Shown piece after piece: positions 16,728 to 25,763 of a stretch of 64,000 bases of DNA; position 1 is the first letter of the stretch; each line of letters opens with the position of its first letter. The notes beneath the pieces are model-generated. The model saw only the letters and a program-made list of their open reading frames with translations. It made no database searches and was not told where the DNA came from. The position numbers and the translations under genes were made by a program. Source of the stretch: JBGPLJ01 sp963826145 (lineage in GTDB: Bacteria > Pseudomonadota > Gammaproteobacteria > Steroidobacterales > Steroidobacteraceae); contig CAWGVW010000002.1 in assembly GCA_963826145.1 (NCBI GenBank), positions 310,001 to 374,000 of the forward strand, given 5' to 3'.

Positions 16728-17417
16728 ATGAAGCGCCAGATCGCCATCGTCGAAGACGAACCCGCCATGCGCGACAACTACGCTGCAGCGTTCGAACGCG
16801 GCGGCTATGCGGTCCGTACGTTCGGCAATCGCAGGATGGCGCTCGCCGCCTTTCGCACGCGGCTGCCGGACCTTGCGATCGTCGATATTTCGCTCGAGGA
16901 TGAACTCGAGGGGGGCTTTGAGCTCTGCCGGGAGTTGCGTACGCTCTCGGCGGAACTGCCCATCATCTTTCTCACAGCCCGCGACAGCGAACTCGATGCG
17001 GTGTCGGGCCTGCGGCTCGGCGCGGACGATTACCTGACCAAGGACATCAGCCTCGCCCATCTCATCGCACGCGTCGCCGCGCTCTTCCGCAGGATCGAGG
17101 CGCTCGCCAAACCGGCGGGCGCTGCCGAAGTCATCAGGCGCGGTGCGCTCACCATCGATTCCGAGCGCATCACCGTCACATGGAACGGTCATGTCGTCCC
17201 ACTCTCGCTGACCGAATTCTGGATCGCGCACGCGCTCGCCCACCATCCTGGACACGTGAAGAACCGCCAGCAGCTGATGGACGCGGCGAACGTCGTGCTC
17301 GACGACAACACGATCACCTCGCACATCAAGCGCATGCGCCGCAAATTCCAGGAGGTCGACGCATCCTTCGATGCGATCCAGACGGTTTACGGCATGGGGT
17401 ACCGCTGGGTCGAGTAG
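16728..17417 (+). CDS. pdsR: Response regulator of the dedicated-sortase type (PdsR-like)
   Basis: The 229-residue OmpR-type regulator has a receiver domain (acidic IVEDEP, phospho-Asp in LAIVDISLEDELEGG, Lys in GADDYLTKDIS) and a winged-helix domain ending DAIQTVYGMGYRW. The sequence closely follows my memory of PdsR, the regulator of the proteobacterial dedicated sortase system, including the EDELEGGFELCRELR and HPGHVKNRQQLMDAANVV stretches. That naming is from recalled family features, not from a search. The ATG at 16728 is one of two close ATGs; GGGAGG is 16 bases upstream, rather far. The kinase gene starts directly after its stop. No sortase or target protein is seen in the window. Confidence 0.82.
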   Translation: MKRQIAIVEDEPAMRDNYAAAFERGGYAVRTFGNRRMALAAFRTRLPDLAIVDISLEDELEGGFELCRELRTLSAELPIIFLTARDSELDAVSGLRLGADDYLTKDISLAHLIARVAALFRRIEALAKPAGAAEVIRRGALTIDSERITVTWNGHVVPLSLTEFWIAHALAHHPGHVKNRQQLMDAANVVLDDNTITSHIKRMRRKFQEVDASFDAIQTVYGMGYRWVE

Positions 17418-19508
17418 ATGCCGCTCCGCCTGCAGCTCCTGCTCTTGAGCCTGCTGACGCTCGCCCTGCCGTGGGCTGGCTGCCAGTACGCGCGCGAGAT
17501 GGAAAACGTCCTGCGCGACGGACAACAGCAGGCGCTACTCGCCACGACGGCGACGGTTGCAAGTGCAGTGGCGGCCCGGCCGGATCTTATCTACCGCGAT
17601 CGCGCGATGCTGCCACGCTTCGACGCGGATGCCGGCGACTTGTATGCCTATGCACTCGGTACGCGTGCCCTCCTCGATGGCTTTGACGACGAATGGAACC
17701 TGCCGGAATCGGCGCGCGGCGTGCGCAACGACGGCCGCGGGCTTGACGTCCGCTACGTCGCGGCGACCGACGAGACCTATCTGTACCTTTTTCTCAAAGT
17801 CGATGACCGTAAGGTCATCTTCGAAGATCCGGGCACCGGCGCGCGGCCGAGTGAGGGCAACGGTGATCACGTCTGGCTGGCTTTTGCAGCGCCCGACGGC
17901 GCGATAGACCGCCTCGTCATATCTACGAGCGCACCGGGACTGCAAGGCGCGAAGCGGCCGGAACACGATGAATTCGGACGCCGGCGCGATGCGGTCGAGC
18001 CTCGGGTGCAAGCTTTCTGGCGCACGAACTCGCTCGGGTATCAGGTCGAAGCCCGCGTACCGCTCAGCCTCGTGGGGCTGAAGTTCGGCTTCGAAGTCGT
18101 GGATGTGGACGAGCGCGGCACCGTGAATTCGCGCATCGGCACGCTTCGGGGCCCGCAGCTCGAGCCGACCGGGCGCGTGTTTCTCGAGTCGACCTCGCTC
18201 ATCAGCATGCTGAAGCAGTTCGAACAGCCGGGCGTGCGGCTCGGCGTCGTCGACGTCAATGGCTGGCAGATCGGCACGGTCGGTGCGCTCGGTACTTCCA
18301 CCGATGCCGTCGACCCCGGCTCGCCCCTGGTGAGTCTGCTCTACCGCCGGCTCCTCGAAAGCGAGACAGCGCCATTGCCAAAGCGCGTAGCTGTGCCCGG
18401 CCGCTTTTACGGCCCGCATGTCGACAATGCGCTCAAGGGCAAAGCCGATGCGGCGTGGTTTCGGCTCGGAAATTACGGCCGCGTCATGCTCTCCGCGGCT
18501 GCGCCGATTGCCGGACGCGACGGCGTGCTCGGTGCTGTGGTGATCGAGCAGACCGGCGAGCGGCTGCTGACGCTGCGCGACAACGCGCTCGTGCGGCTCC
18601 TCAATCTGACGTTGCTCGCGACAGCCATTGCCGTGGTCGGGACGCTCGGATTCGCAGGCTGGCTTTCGCTGCGGCTCGTAAAGCTCAGACGCGCCGCGGA
18701 AACGGCCTTAAGTCCAGACGGACGGCTGAACGCCGTTTTTCCGGGAACGGCGGCGCGCGATGAGCTTGGCGATCTCGCGCGAAGTTTCGCAACGCTCCTC
18801 GCGCGCTTGCACGAATACACGACATATCTGCGGACGCTCGCGGGGAAGCTCTCGCACGAGCTGCGTACGCCACTCGCTATCGTACAGTCGTCACTCGAGA
18901 ACCTGGAGAACGAACGGCCGGCGCCATCGAGCGCGCCCTACCTCGAGCGGGCGCGCGAAGGCAGCGCGCGCCTGCAATCGATCCTCACGGCGATGAGCGC
19001 GGCTTCACGGACGGAAGAAGCCATCGAGCACGCCGAACGCTCCGCGTTCGACCTGAAGCCGCTCATCGCCTCGATGACCGCGGGTTATCAGTCCGCCTTT
19101 CCCGATCGGCGCTTCCTCGCGCGCTTGCCCGAGACTGGATGCCAGATCAACGGCGCACCGGATCTCATCGCGCAACTTCTCGACAAGCTTGTCGACAACG
19201 CCGTCGATTTCAGTCCCACGGGTGGAACGATCGAGATTGCGCTGGAACTCACCGAGCGGCAGGTCGAGCTCTCCGTCGCGAATGACGGCCCGCCGCTGCC
19301 ACCGCACGCGAGCGAGCGCCTGTTCGAGTCGCTCTTCGAGTATCGCCGCGGAAGCGACAGCAAACCGCATTTCGGTCTCGGGCTCTACATCGTGCGGCTG
19401 ATCGTGGAGTTTCACGGCGGGCGGGCGACGGCCGAAAATCGCACGGACGGGAGCGGCGCAATCTTCCGTGTCCTGTTGCCACGCCGCACTTCAGCCGCTG
19501 GCGCCTAG
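17418..19508 (+). CDS. pdsS: Sensor histidine kinase of the dedicated-sortase type (PdsS-like)
   Basis: This 696-residue kinase has a membrane segment at 5-23, a long extracytoplasmic part to about 390 that includes a carbohydrate-binding-like beta domain (residues about 85-200, with DETYLYLFLKVDD), a second membrane segment near 395-417, a HAMP-like linker, the phospho-accepting His in GKLSHELRTPLAIVQ, and an ATPase domain with N-box LLDKLVDNAVDFS and GLGLYIVRLI. The unusually large sensor with a sugar-binding-like fold is the hallmark of PdsS. It follows pdsR with no gap and converges with gltD by four bases. The ligand is unknown. Confidence 0.78.
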   Translation: MPLRLQLLLLSLLTLALPWAGCQYAREMENVLRDGQQQALLATTATVASAVAARPDLIYRDRAMLPRFDADAGDLYAYALGTRALLDGFDDEWNLPESARGVRNDGRGLDVRYVAATDETYLYLFLKVDDRKVIFEDPGTGARPSEGNGDHVWLAFAAPDGAIDRLVISTSAPGLQGAKRPEHDEFGRRRDAVEPRVQAFWRTNSLGYQVEARVPLSLVGLKFGFEVVDVDERGTVNSRIGTLRGPQLEPTGRVFLESTSLISMLKQFEQPGVRLGVVDVNGWQIGTVGALGTSTDAVDPGSPLVSLLYRRLLESETAPLPKRVAVPGRFYGPHVDNALKGKADAAWFRLGNYGRVMLSAAAPIAGRDGVLGAVVIEQTGERLLTLRDNALVRLLNLTLLATAIAVVGTLGFAGWLSLRLVKLRRAAETALSPDGRLNAVFPGTAARDELGDLARSFATLLARLHEYTTYLRTLAGKLSHELRTPLAIVQSSLENLENERPAPSSAPYLERAREGSARLQSILTAMSAASRTEEAIEHAERSAFDLKPLIASMTAGYQSAFPDRRFLARLPETGCQINGAPDLIAQLLDKLVDNAVDFSPTGGTIEIALELTERQVELSVANDGPPLPPHASERLFESLFEYRRGSDSKPHFGLGLYIVRLIVEFHGGRATAENRTDGSGAIFRVLLPRRTSAAGA

Positions 19509-20915
19509 CATTTCAGGAACTTGAGGATTCCCTTGGCGGCTTCGCGACCCTCGAAGACGGCGGTGACAACCAGATCGGAGCCTCGCACCATGTCGCCCCC
19601 GGCGAACACGCGCGGATTGGTCGTCTGAAAAGACCGGTCCCGCGCCGCAGAGACCCGCACCCTGCCGTTCGCATGGAGCTTTATTTCGTGTGTGGCAAAC
19701 CAGTCGGGCGGGCTCGGCAGGAATCCGAATGCGATGATGACGGCATCCGCGGCGATCAGTTCCTCCGATCCCGGAATCGGCTCCGGAATCCGCCGGCCAC
19801 GTGCATCGGGCGCGCCGAGCCGGGTTTCGACGAGCTTAACGCCTTCGACTTGATCCGATCCCACGATCTCGATGGGTTGGCGATTGAATAGAAACTCGAC
19901 GCCCTCTTCCTTGCTGTTCTTGAAGTCGCGCCTTGAGCCCGGCATGTTCTGCTCGTCGCGCCGATAGGTGCAGGTGACGCTGGCCGCGCCTTGCCTGATT
20001 GCGGTGCGATTGCAGTCCATGCCGGTGTCGCCCCCGCCGAGCACGACGACGCGCTTGCCGGCGAGATCGATGAATTCCTCGCTCCGCTGCGAGAGCCCGA
20101 GCTCCCGGTTGATGTTCGCAATGAGATACGGCAGCGCCTCATGCACTCCCGGCAGATCTTCGCCCGGGAAGCCGCCCTTCACGTAACCGTAAGTCCCCAT
20201 GCCGAGAAACACGGCGTCGTAGTCGCTCGACCAGATCTTCGAACGCAATGTCACGGCCGATCTCGGTGTTGAGGCGAAACTCGACGCCCATTTCCTCCAT
20301 CAGCGCGCGGCGTGTCTCGACGACTTCCTTCTCCAGCTTGAAAGGTGGAATACCGAAAGTGAGGAGCCCACCGATGCGCGCGTAGCGATCGAAGACGACG
20401 GGCTGCACGCCGTTGCGCACGAGGATGTCCGCGCAGCCAAGGCCCGCCGGCCCCGCTCCGACAATCGCGACACGCTTGCCGGTGCTGCGCACGTTCGACA
20501 TGTCGGGCTTCCAGCCCTGCTTCAGCGCCTCGTCGGTGATGTATTTTTCGATGGAGCCGATCGTGACCGCACCCAGGCCATCATTCAGAGTGCACGCGCC
20601 TTCGCACAGACGATCCTGCGGGCAGATGCGTCCGCACACTTCCGGGAGCGAATTCGTCCGGTGCGAGAGCTCCGCCGCCTCGAACAGATTCCCTTCCTCG
20701 ATCAACTTCAACCAGTTCGGAATGTAGTTGTGGACCGGGCATTTCCATTCGCAGAAGGGATTACCGCAGGAAATGCAGCGGCCCGCCTGTTGCTGAGCGC
20801 CGTCGGAATCGTAGGCGGAATAGATCTCGCGGTAGCCCTTGATTCGTTCTTCGACGCCGAGCTTTTCCGGATCGCGGCGCGGGATTTCGAGGAACTGCAA
20901 ATGCTTGTTCGCCAC
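19505..20915 (-). pseudogene. gltD: Glutamate synthase small subunit, interrupted by one frameshift
   Basis: Two overlapping frames together make a whole GltD. The first (20915 to about 20229) has the Cys clusters CISCGNPFCEWKCP and CGRICPQDRLCEGAC for 4Fe-4S centres and the FAD-binding VAIVGAGPAGLGC. The second (about 20227 to 19505) resumes with SDYDAVFLGMGTY and contains the NADPH-binding VVVLGGGDTGMDC and the closing FAGGDMVRGSDL. An extra G at 20228 (read on the minus strand) explains the break: without it the protein reads EDLVSDYDAVFLG. GltD feeds electrons from NADPH to GltB. It starts two bases after the gltB stop, in the same transcript. Real mutation or base error cannot be told from here. 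Confidence 0.92.
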
Positions 20916-20917
20916 GA

Positions 20918-23900
20918 CTAAGCCGCCCGCCGGAGGTTCTCGACCAGCGAATCGAGCGCCGCCGCCTTCGGCTTCACGACCCAGAATTTGCCGAGGAAGC
21001 TGCGAAAGTCATTGAGGAGCTCGTCCGCCCAGCTGCTGCCCGTCTCGCGCACGTGGTTCTCCATGAGCGTGCGCAGGTGATACAGGTGCGCCGGCATGCC
21101 CTCGGGCGTGATGCGATGGATGTCGATGAGCTCGTGGTTGTAGCGGTCGACGAAATCCCGGTCCATATCGAGCACGTACGCGAAGCCGCCGGTAAACCCG
21201 GCCCCGAAATTAAGGCCCGTGCGGCCGAGCACGCAGATCACACCGCCAGTCATGTACTCGCAGCAGTGATCGCCCGCGCCTTCGATCACGGCAACGGCAC
21301 CTGAGTTGCGCACCGCGAAGCGTTCGCCCGCCTGCCCGCTCGCATAGAGCTCGCCACCGGTGGCGCCGTATAGGCAGGTGTTGCCCATGATGACCGTTTC
21401 TTTGGCGACGAACGTCGATCCGCGAGGCGGCGCAAGCACGATGCGGCCGCCCGCCATGCCCTTGCCGACGTAATCGTTCGCGTCGCCCTCGAGATAGAGG
21501 TTGAGGCCGCCCGCGTTCCAAACGCCAAAGCTCTGGCCAACCGAACCCTTGAGGCGAACGTTGATAGGCGCATCGGACATGCCGTAGTTGCCCCAGCGCT
21601 TCGCGATCTCCCCGGACAAGCGCGCGCCGAGCGAGCGGTGATAGTTATGGACTTCGTAGCGGAATTCTCCGCCCGTCTTGCCGTCGATCGCGCCACGCAT
21701 GTCCTTGACCATGCGTTCCGCCAGCTCGCCCTTGTCGAAGGGCTCGTTGCGCGGATCAAGACAGATTTGCGGCGAATCCTCGGCGAGCCCCGCAGTCGAG
21801 AGGATCGGCGAGAGGTCGAGCCGTTTCTGCTTCGGCGTCTGGCCCTCGAGAATCTTGAGGTACTCGGTGCGGCCGATGAGGTCCTCGAGCCGACGCACGC
21901 CCAGGCTTGCCATGATTTCCCGGCACTCCTCGGCGACAAAGCGAAAATAGTTGATCACCATTTCCGGGAGCCCCACGAAGTATTTGCTGCGCAGGATTCC
22001 GTGCTGTGTCGCGACGCCGGTCGCGCAGTTGTTCAGGTGACAGATGCGCAGGTACTTGCAACCGAGAGCGACTATCGGCGCTGTGCCGAAGCCGAAGCTC
22101 TCCGCTCCGATGATCGCCGCCTTGATGACGTCGACGCCGGTCTTGAGGCCACCATCCGTCTGCAGCCGTACACGATGACGCAGATCGTTGAGCCTCAATG
22201 TCTGATGCGTCTCCGCGAGGCCCAACTCCCACGGCGTACCCGCGTACTTGATCGAGGACAAGGGACTCGCGCCGGTGCCGCCGTCATAACCTGAAATCGT
22301 GATGAGATCGGCGTATGCCTTCGCGACACCCGCAGCGACCGTACCGACGCCAGGTTCCGCGACGAGTTTCACCGACACGAGCGCGGTCGGATTCACCTGC
22401 TTCAGATCGAAGATGAGCTGCGCGAGATCTTCGATCGAATAGATGTCGTGATGCGGCGGCGGGGAGATGAGACCGACGCCCGGCCGCGCGAACCGCAGCC
22501 GCGCGATCATTTCGTTGACCTTGTGACCCGGGAGTTGCCCGCCTTCGCCGGGCTTCGCGCCTTGAGCGATCTTGATCTGCAGCACTTCCGCATTCATCAG
22601 GTACTCCGGCGTCACGCCAAAGCGGCCTGATGCAACCTGCTTGATCTTCGAGTTCTTCTCGGTGTGGTAGCGCGCCGGATCTTCGCCACCCTCGCCCGAA
22701 TTCGAACGGCCGCCGAGGCGGTTCATCGCGATGGCAAGCGCCTCGTGCGCTTCCGGCGACAGCGCGCCGAGCGACATGCCCGCGCCGTCGAAGCGCTTCA
22801 GGATCGCCTCGACCGGTTCGACCTCGGCGAGATCGATCGGCGCATGCTCCGAGCGCAGAGCGAACAGATCGCGCAGGCAAGCAACTGGCCGTTCATTCAC
22901 GAGCGCGGCGTACTGCCGGTAGAGCGTCACGTCATTGCTGATGACCGCGGCTTGGAGCATCGCGACGACATCCGGGTTGTAGGCGTGGTATTCGCCATCG
23001 TGCACGTATTTGAAGAGCCCGCCGTGCTCGATGGATTCACCGGGATTCCACGCGCGCGCCGCGAGATACTTGAGGTCGCTCTCGAGGTCCTCGAAGTTCG
23101 CGCCCTGTATGCGGCTCGTGGTGCCCGGAAAGCAGATGTCCACCACCTCGTCGTTGAGGCCGACGATCTCGAAGAGCTGCGAGCTACGATAGCTCGCGAT
23201 GGTCGCGATGCCCATCTTCGACATGATCTTGAAGAGCCCCTTGCGCAGGCCCCGCCGGTAACTGCGGCCGAGTTCGAGCCGCGTGTCCGCGTCCATTTTG
23301 ACGCGCCCTTTCTTCATCATGTCGAAGAGCGTCTGGTACGCCATGTACGGATACACGGCCGTCGCGCCGAAGCCGATGAGGCAGGCGAAGTGGTGCGGAT
23401 CGCGTGCTGTGCCGGTCTCGACCAGGATGTTGCACTTGGAGCGCACGCCCGCCCTGATGAGTCGATGGTGCACGGCGCCCGTGACGAGGAACGCGTGCAT
23501 CGGGATCTTGCCAGGGACGAGGTAGCGGTCGGAAATGAGCAGCAGCAAGCGGCCCGCGCGCACGGCCTGCTCGGCCTGATCGCAGATCCTCAGAATCGCC
23601 GTCTTCAGTCCTTCCACCGGTTCGTACTGCAGGTCGAGGAATTCGTGCGTGATGCCGAAGTCCTTCATGCCGAGAATCTGGCGGAGCTTGCGCTGCGAGA
23701 GGATCGGCGAATTCATCACGATCTGCTTCGCATGTTCGGGCGATGGCACGAAGATGTTCGACTCCGGGCCGATTTCGGTCTGCAGCGACATCACGATCGA
23801 CTCACGCAGCGGATCGATCGGCGGATTCGTGACCTGCGCGAATTGCTGGCGGAAATAGTCATAGAGCGAGCGGACCTTGGTCGAGAGCACGGGCATCGGC

Positions 23901-25387
23901 GTGTCATCGCCCATGGAACCGACGGCCTCGCTCTCGTCCTCCGCGAGCACGCGAATGATCTCGTCGCGCTCCTCCGCCGTGATGTTGAACATCTTCTGGT
24001 AGAGCGAGAGCGTCTCACGGTCGAAAGGCTCTGCCGCCAGCCGCCGATCGATGAGGTCGGTCTCAAGGTAGCGCACGCCCTTCTTGAGCCAGGCCTTGTA
24101 GGGATGACGCGACTTCAGGATCTCGTCGATCTTCTTCGTGTCGTGGAGCTGGCCGGTCTGCAGATCGAGGGCCAGCATTTCGCCCGGGCCGAGACGGCCT
24201 TTGCGCACGACATCTTCGGGCGCGTAGTCCCAGACGCCGGTCTCGGAGGCGATCGTAAGATGCCGATTGCGCGTGATGACGTAGCGTGCGGGACGCAGGC
24301 CGTTGCGGTCGAGTGTGCAAAGAGCGTAGCGGCCGTCCGTGAGGACAATGCCGGCGGGACCGTCCCAGGGCTCCATGTGCGCGGCGTAGTACTCGTAAAA
24401 CGCCCGCAGGTCCGGATCGATCGTATCGACGGTCTGCCAGGCCGGAGGGATCAGCAGCCGCATCGCATGCAGCGGATCGAGGCCACCCATGAGCAGCACC
24501 TCGAGCATGTTGTCGAGTGTCTGCGAGTCGGAGCCCGTCATCGAGACGAGGGGCAGGATGTCCGAGAGGTCGGGCAGGAGCGGCGACCGGAAAAGCGGAC
24601 CGCGCGCGGCAGCCCAATTACGGTTGCCTTCGATTGTGTTGATCTCGCCGTTGTGCGCGAGGAACCGATACGGATGAGCGAGCCGCCACTGCGGCATCGT
24701 GTTGGTCGAGAAGCGCTGGTGAAAGACCGCGACCGAGGATTCGAGCCGCGGATCCTTGAGGTCCGGAAAAAACTCGGTCAGGTACTGGGGCATGATCATG
24801 CCCTTGAACACGATAGTGCTCGCCGAGAGGCTCGGAATGTAGAATGCCTTGTCGCCTTCGAGCGCTTTTTCCACTCGGCGACGCGCGAGAAAGAGCTTGC
24901 GATTGAACGCGGCCTCATCGATCCCTTCGGTGCAGTTGACGAACACCTGCTCGAAGCGCGGCAGCGTCTTCAGCGCCTCCTCGCCACACGCTGATTCACT
25001 TATCGGCACCGTGCGCCAGCCCGCGACCGCGAGGCCTTCCTTCTTGAGCTGGGCTTCGAGCGCGCCGCGCGCACGTCGCGCCTGTTCATCGAAACGGCTG
25101 AGAAACACGAGCCCCGCGGCAAATTGCGGCGCGAGCACGATGCCTGACTCGGCGGCAACCGCGCGCAGAAATGTCGTCGGCTTTTTCAGGAGCAGTCCGC
25201 AACCATCGCCGGTCTTGCCGTCGGCCGCGATCGCACCACGATGCGTCAGTCGATTGAGCGATTGAATCGCGGTTTCTACAAGCCAGTGACTCGCGGCGTC
25301 GTCGAGACTTGCGATGAGGCCGAAGCCGCAACTGTCCTTTTCGTAGGCTTCCCGATAAAGACCGCGGTCCAGAGCTGATTCCGGCAT
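20918..25387 (-). CDS. gltB: Glutamate synthase (NADPH) large subunit
   Basis: GltB makes two glutamates from glutamine and 2-oxoglutarate. Starting at the ATG at 25387 the protein has 1489 residues, normal for the family, and a propeptide of 20 residues before the catalytic Cys in SCGFGLIASL, which becomes the N-terminus after processing. The amidotransferase domain spans about 20-430. The synthase domain carries the FMN-site segment GYDGGTGASPLSSIKYAG and the 3Fe-4S Cys in CRICHLNNC-type spacing (LRICHLNNCATG). The C-terminal helix domain has repeated Gly. The frame is open to 25489, but the propeptide length and AAGGGGA upstream favour 25387. gltD follows. Confidence 0.96.
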   Translation of the reverse strand: MPESALDRGLYREAYEKDSCGFGLIASLDDAASHWLVETAIQSLNRLTHRGAIAADGKTGDGCGLLLKKPTTFLRAVAAESGIVLAPQFAAGLVFLSRFDEQARRARGALEAQLKKEGLAVAGWRTVPISESACGEEALKTLPRFEQVFVNCTEGIDEAAFNRKLFLARRRVEKALEGDKAFYIPSLSASTIVFKGMIMPQYLTEFFPDLKDPRLESSVAVFHQRFSTNTMPQWRLAHPYRFLAHNGEINTIEGNRNWAAARGPLFRSPLLPDLSDILPLVSMTGSDSQTLDNMLEVLLMGGLDPLHAMRLLIPPAWQTVDTIDPDLRAFYEYYAAHMEPWDGPAGIVLTDGRYALCTLDRNGLRPARYVITRNRHLTIASETGVWDYAPEDVVRKGRLGPGEMLALDLQTGQLHDTKKIDEILKSRHPYKAWLKKGVRYLETDLIDRRLAAEPFDRETLSLYQKMFNITAEERDEIIRVLAEDESEAVGSMGDDTPMPVLSTKVRSLYDYFRQQFAQVTNPPIDPLRESIVMSLQTEIGPESNIFVPSPEHAKQIVMNSPILSQRKLRQILGMKDFGITHEFLDLQYEPVEGLKTAILRICDQAEQAVRAGRLLLLISDRYLVPGKIPMHAFLVTGAVHHRLIRAGVRSKCNILVETGTARDPHHFACLIGFGATAVYPYMAYQTLFDMMKKGRVKMDADTRLELGRSYRRGLRKGLFKIMSKMGIATIASYRSSQLFEIVGLNDEVVDICFPGTTSRIQGANFEDLESDLKYLAARAWNPGESIEHGGLFKYVHDGEYHAYNPDVVAMLQAAVISNDVTLYRQYAALVNERPVACLRDLFALRSEHAPIDLAEVEPVEAILKRFDGAGMSLGALSPEAHEALAIAMNRLGGRSNSGEGGEDPARYHTEKNSKIKQVASGRFGVTPEYLMNAEVLQIKIAQGAKPGEGGQLPGHKVNEMIARLRFARPGVGLISPPPHHDIYSIEDLAQLIFDLKQVNPTALVSVKLVAEPGVGTVAAGVAKAYADLITISGYDGGTGASPLSSIKYAGTPWELGLAETHQTLRLNDLRHRVRLQTDGGLKTGVDVIKAAIIGAESFGFGTAPIVALGCKYLRICHLNNCATGVATQHGILRSKYFVGLPEMVINYFRFVAEECREIMASLGVRRLEDLIGRTEYLKILEGQTPKQKRLDLSPILSTAGLAEDSPQICLDPRNEPFDKGELAERMVKDMRGAIDGKTGGEFRYEVHNYHRSLGARLSGEIAKRWGNYGMSDAPINVRLKGSVGQSFGVWNAGGLNLYLEGDANDYVGKGMAGGRIVLAPPRGSTFVAKETVIMGNTCLYGATGGELYASGQAGERFAVRNSGAVAVIEGAGDHCCEYMTGGVICVLGRTGLNFGAGFTGGFAYVLDMDRDFVDRYNHELIDIHRITPEGMPAHLYHLRTLMENHVRETGSSWADELLNDFRSFLGKFWVVKPKAAALDSLVENLRRAA

Positions 25388-25615
25388 GTGGACGTCCCCT
25401 TGTGCGTCGCAAGCGAGCGCGAGGCGCCTGGACTTAAGGCGCCGTCGCTCGTCGCATGCAACGATTTTCAGATTCATCGCGCGAATCACTCACGATTCGC
25501 GCGGCAGGGGCTTCTCGACCAGGAAATCTCGGGCCCAACGCGTTGGGCCGAATCATACCGGCTGACGCAGAGTCGTCAATGCTGCCGTGCACACAAGTGT
25601 GTGCGTCGCAGCATT
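25388..25615 (-). promoter_or_regulatory. Structured 5' leader of gltB with four inverted repeats
   Basis: Four strong inverted repeats lie in 230 bases between the likely promoter and gltB. In transcript order they are: a 38-base hairpin at 25615-25578 (8-bp and 7-bp stems around a short internal loop), a perfect 18-bp palindrome at 25549-25532 (centre ACGCGT), a perfect 10-bp stem with 6-base loop at 25503-25478, and a double stem (6+6 bp) at 25451-25414. The pairings are certain from the sequence; the function (RNA switch, attenuator or protein sites) is not. Confidence 0.55.
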
Positions 25616-25621
25616 CCTAAC

Positions 25622-25651
25622 ATTATAAAAGGCTTGTAGCACCCATAAGAA
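25622..25651 (-). promoter_or_regulatory. Probable sigma-70 promoter of gltB
   Basis: A perfect -10 TATAAT is read on the minus strand at 25627-25622. The best -35 is TTCTTA at 25651-25646 with an 18-base spacer, only 3 of 6 bases. Transcription would begin near 25615, which is exactly the first base of the 38-base hairpin. Confidence 0.55.
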
Positions 25652-25763
25652 AAACGATCGCAATCCGCGAGCGGCTGCCCGTTATGATCCTTTCCCGGCG
25701 TGGGGAGCCCTCTTCGCGCCGGCACCAACAGCAACGCACGCGCGCAAGCCGCGCATTCATTTC

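Noticed and set aside
20139..20254. Programmed frameshift in gltD
   Set aside because: The break has no slippery heptamer or downstream structure that I can see, and GltD is not known to use one. An indel is simpler.
22664..24994. A 776-codon plus-strand frame opposite gltB
   Set aside because: It is the shadow of gltB: high GC and biased codons keep the antisense frame open. Its sequence is Arg/Asp/Val rich without a known domain.
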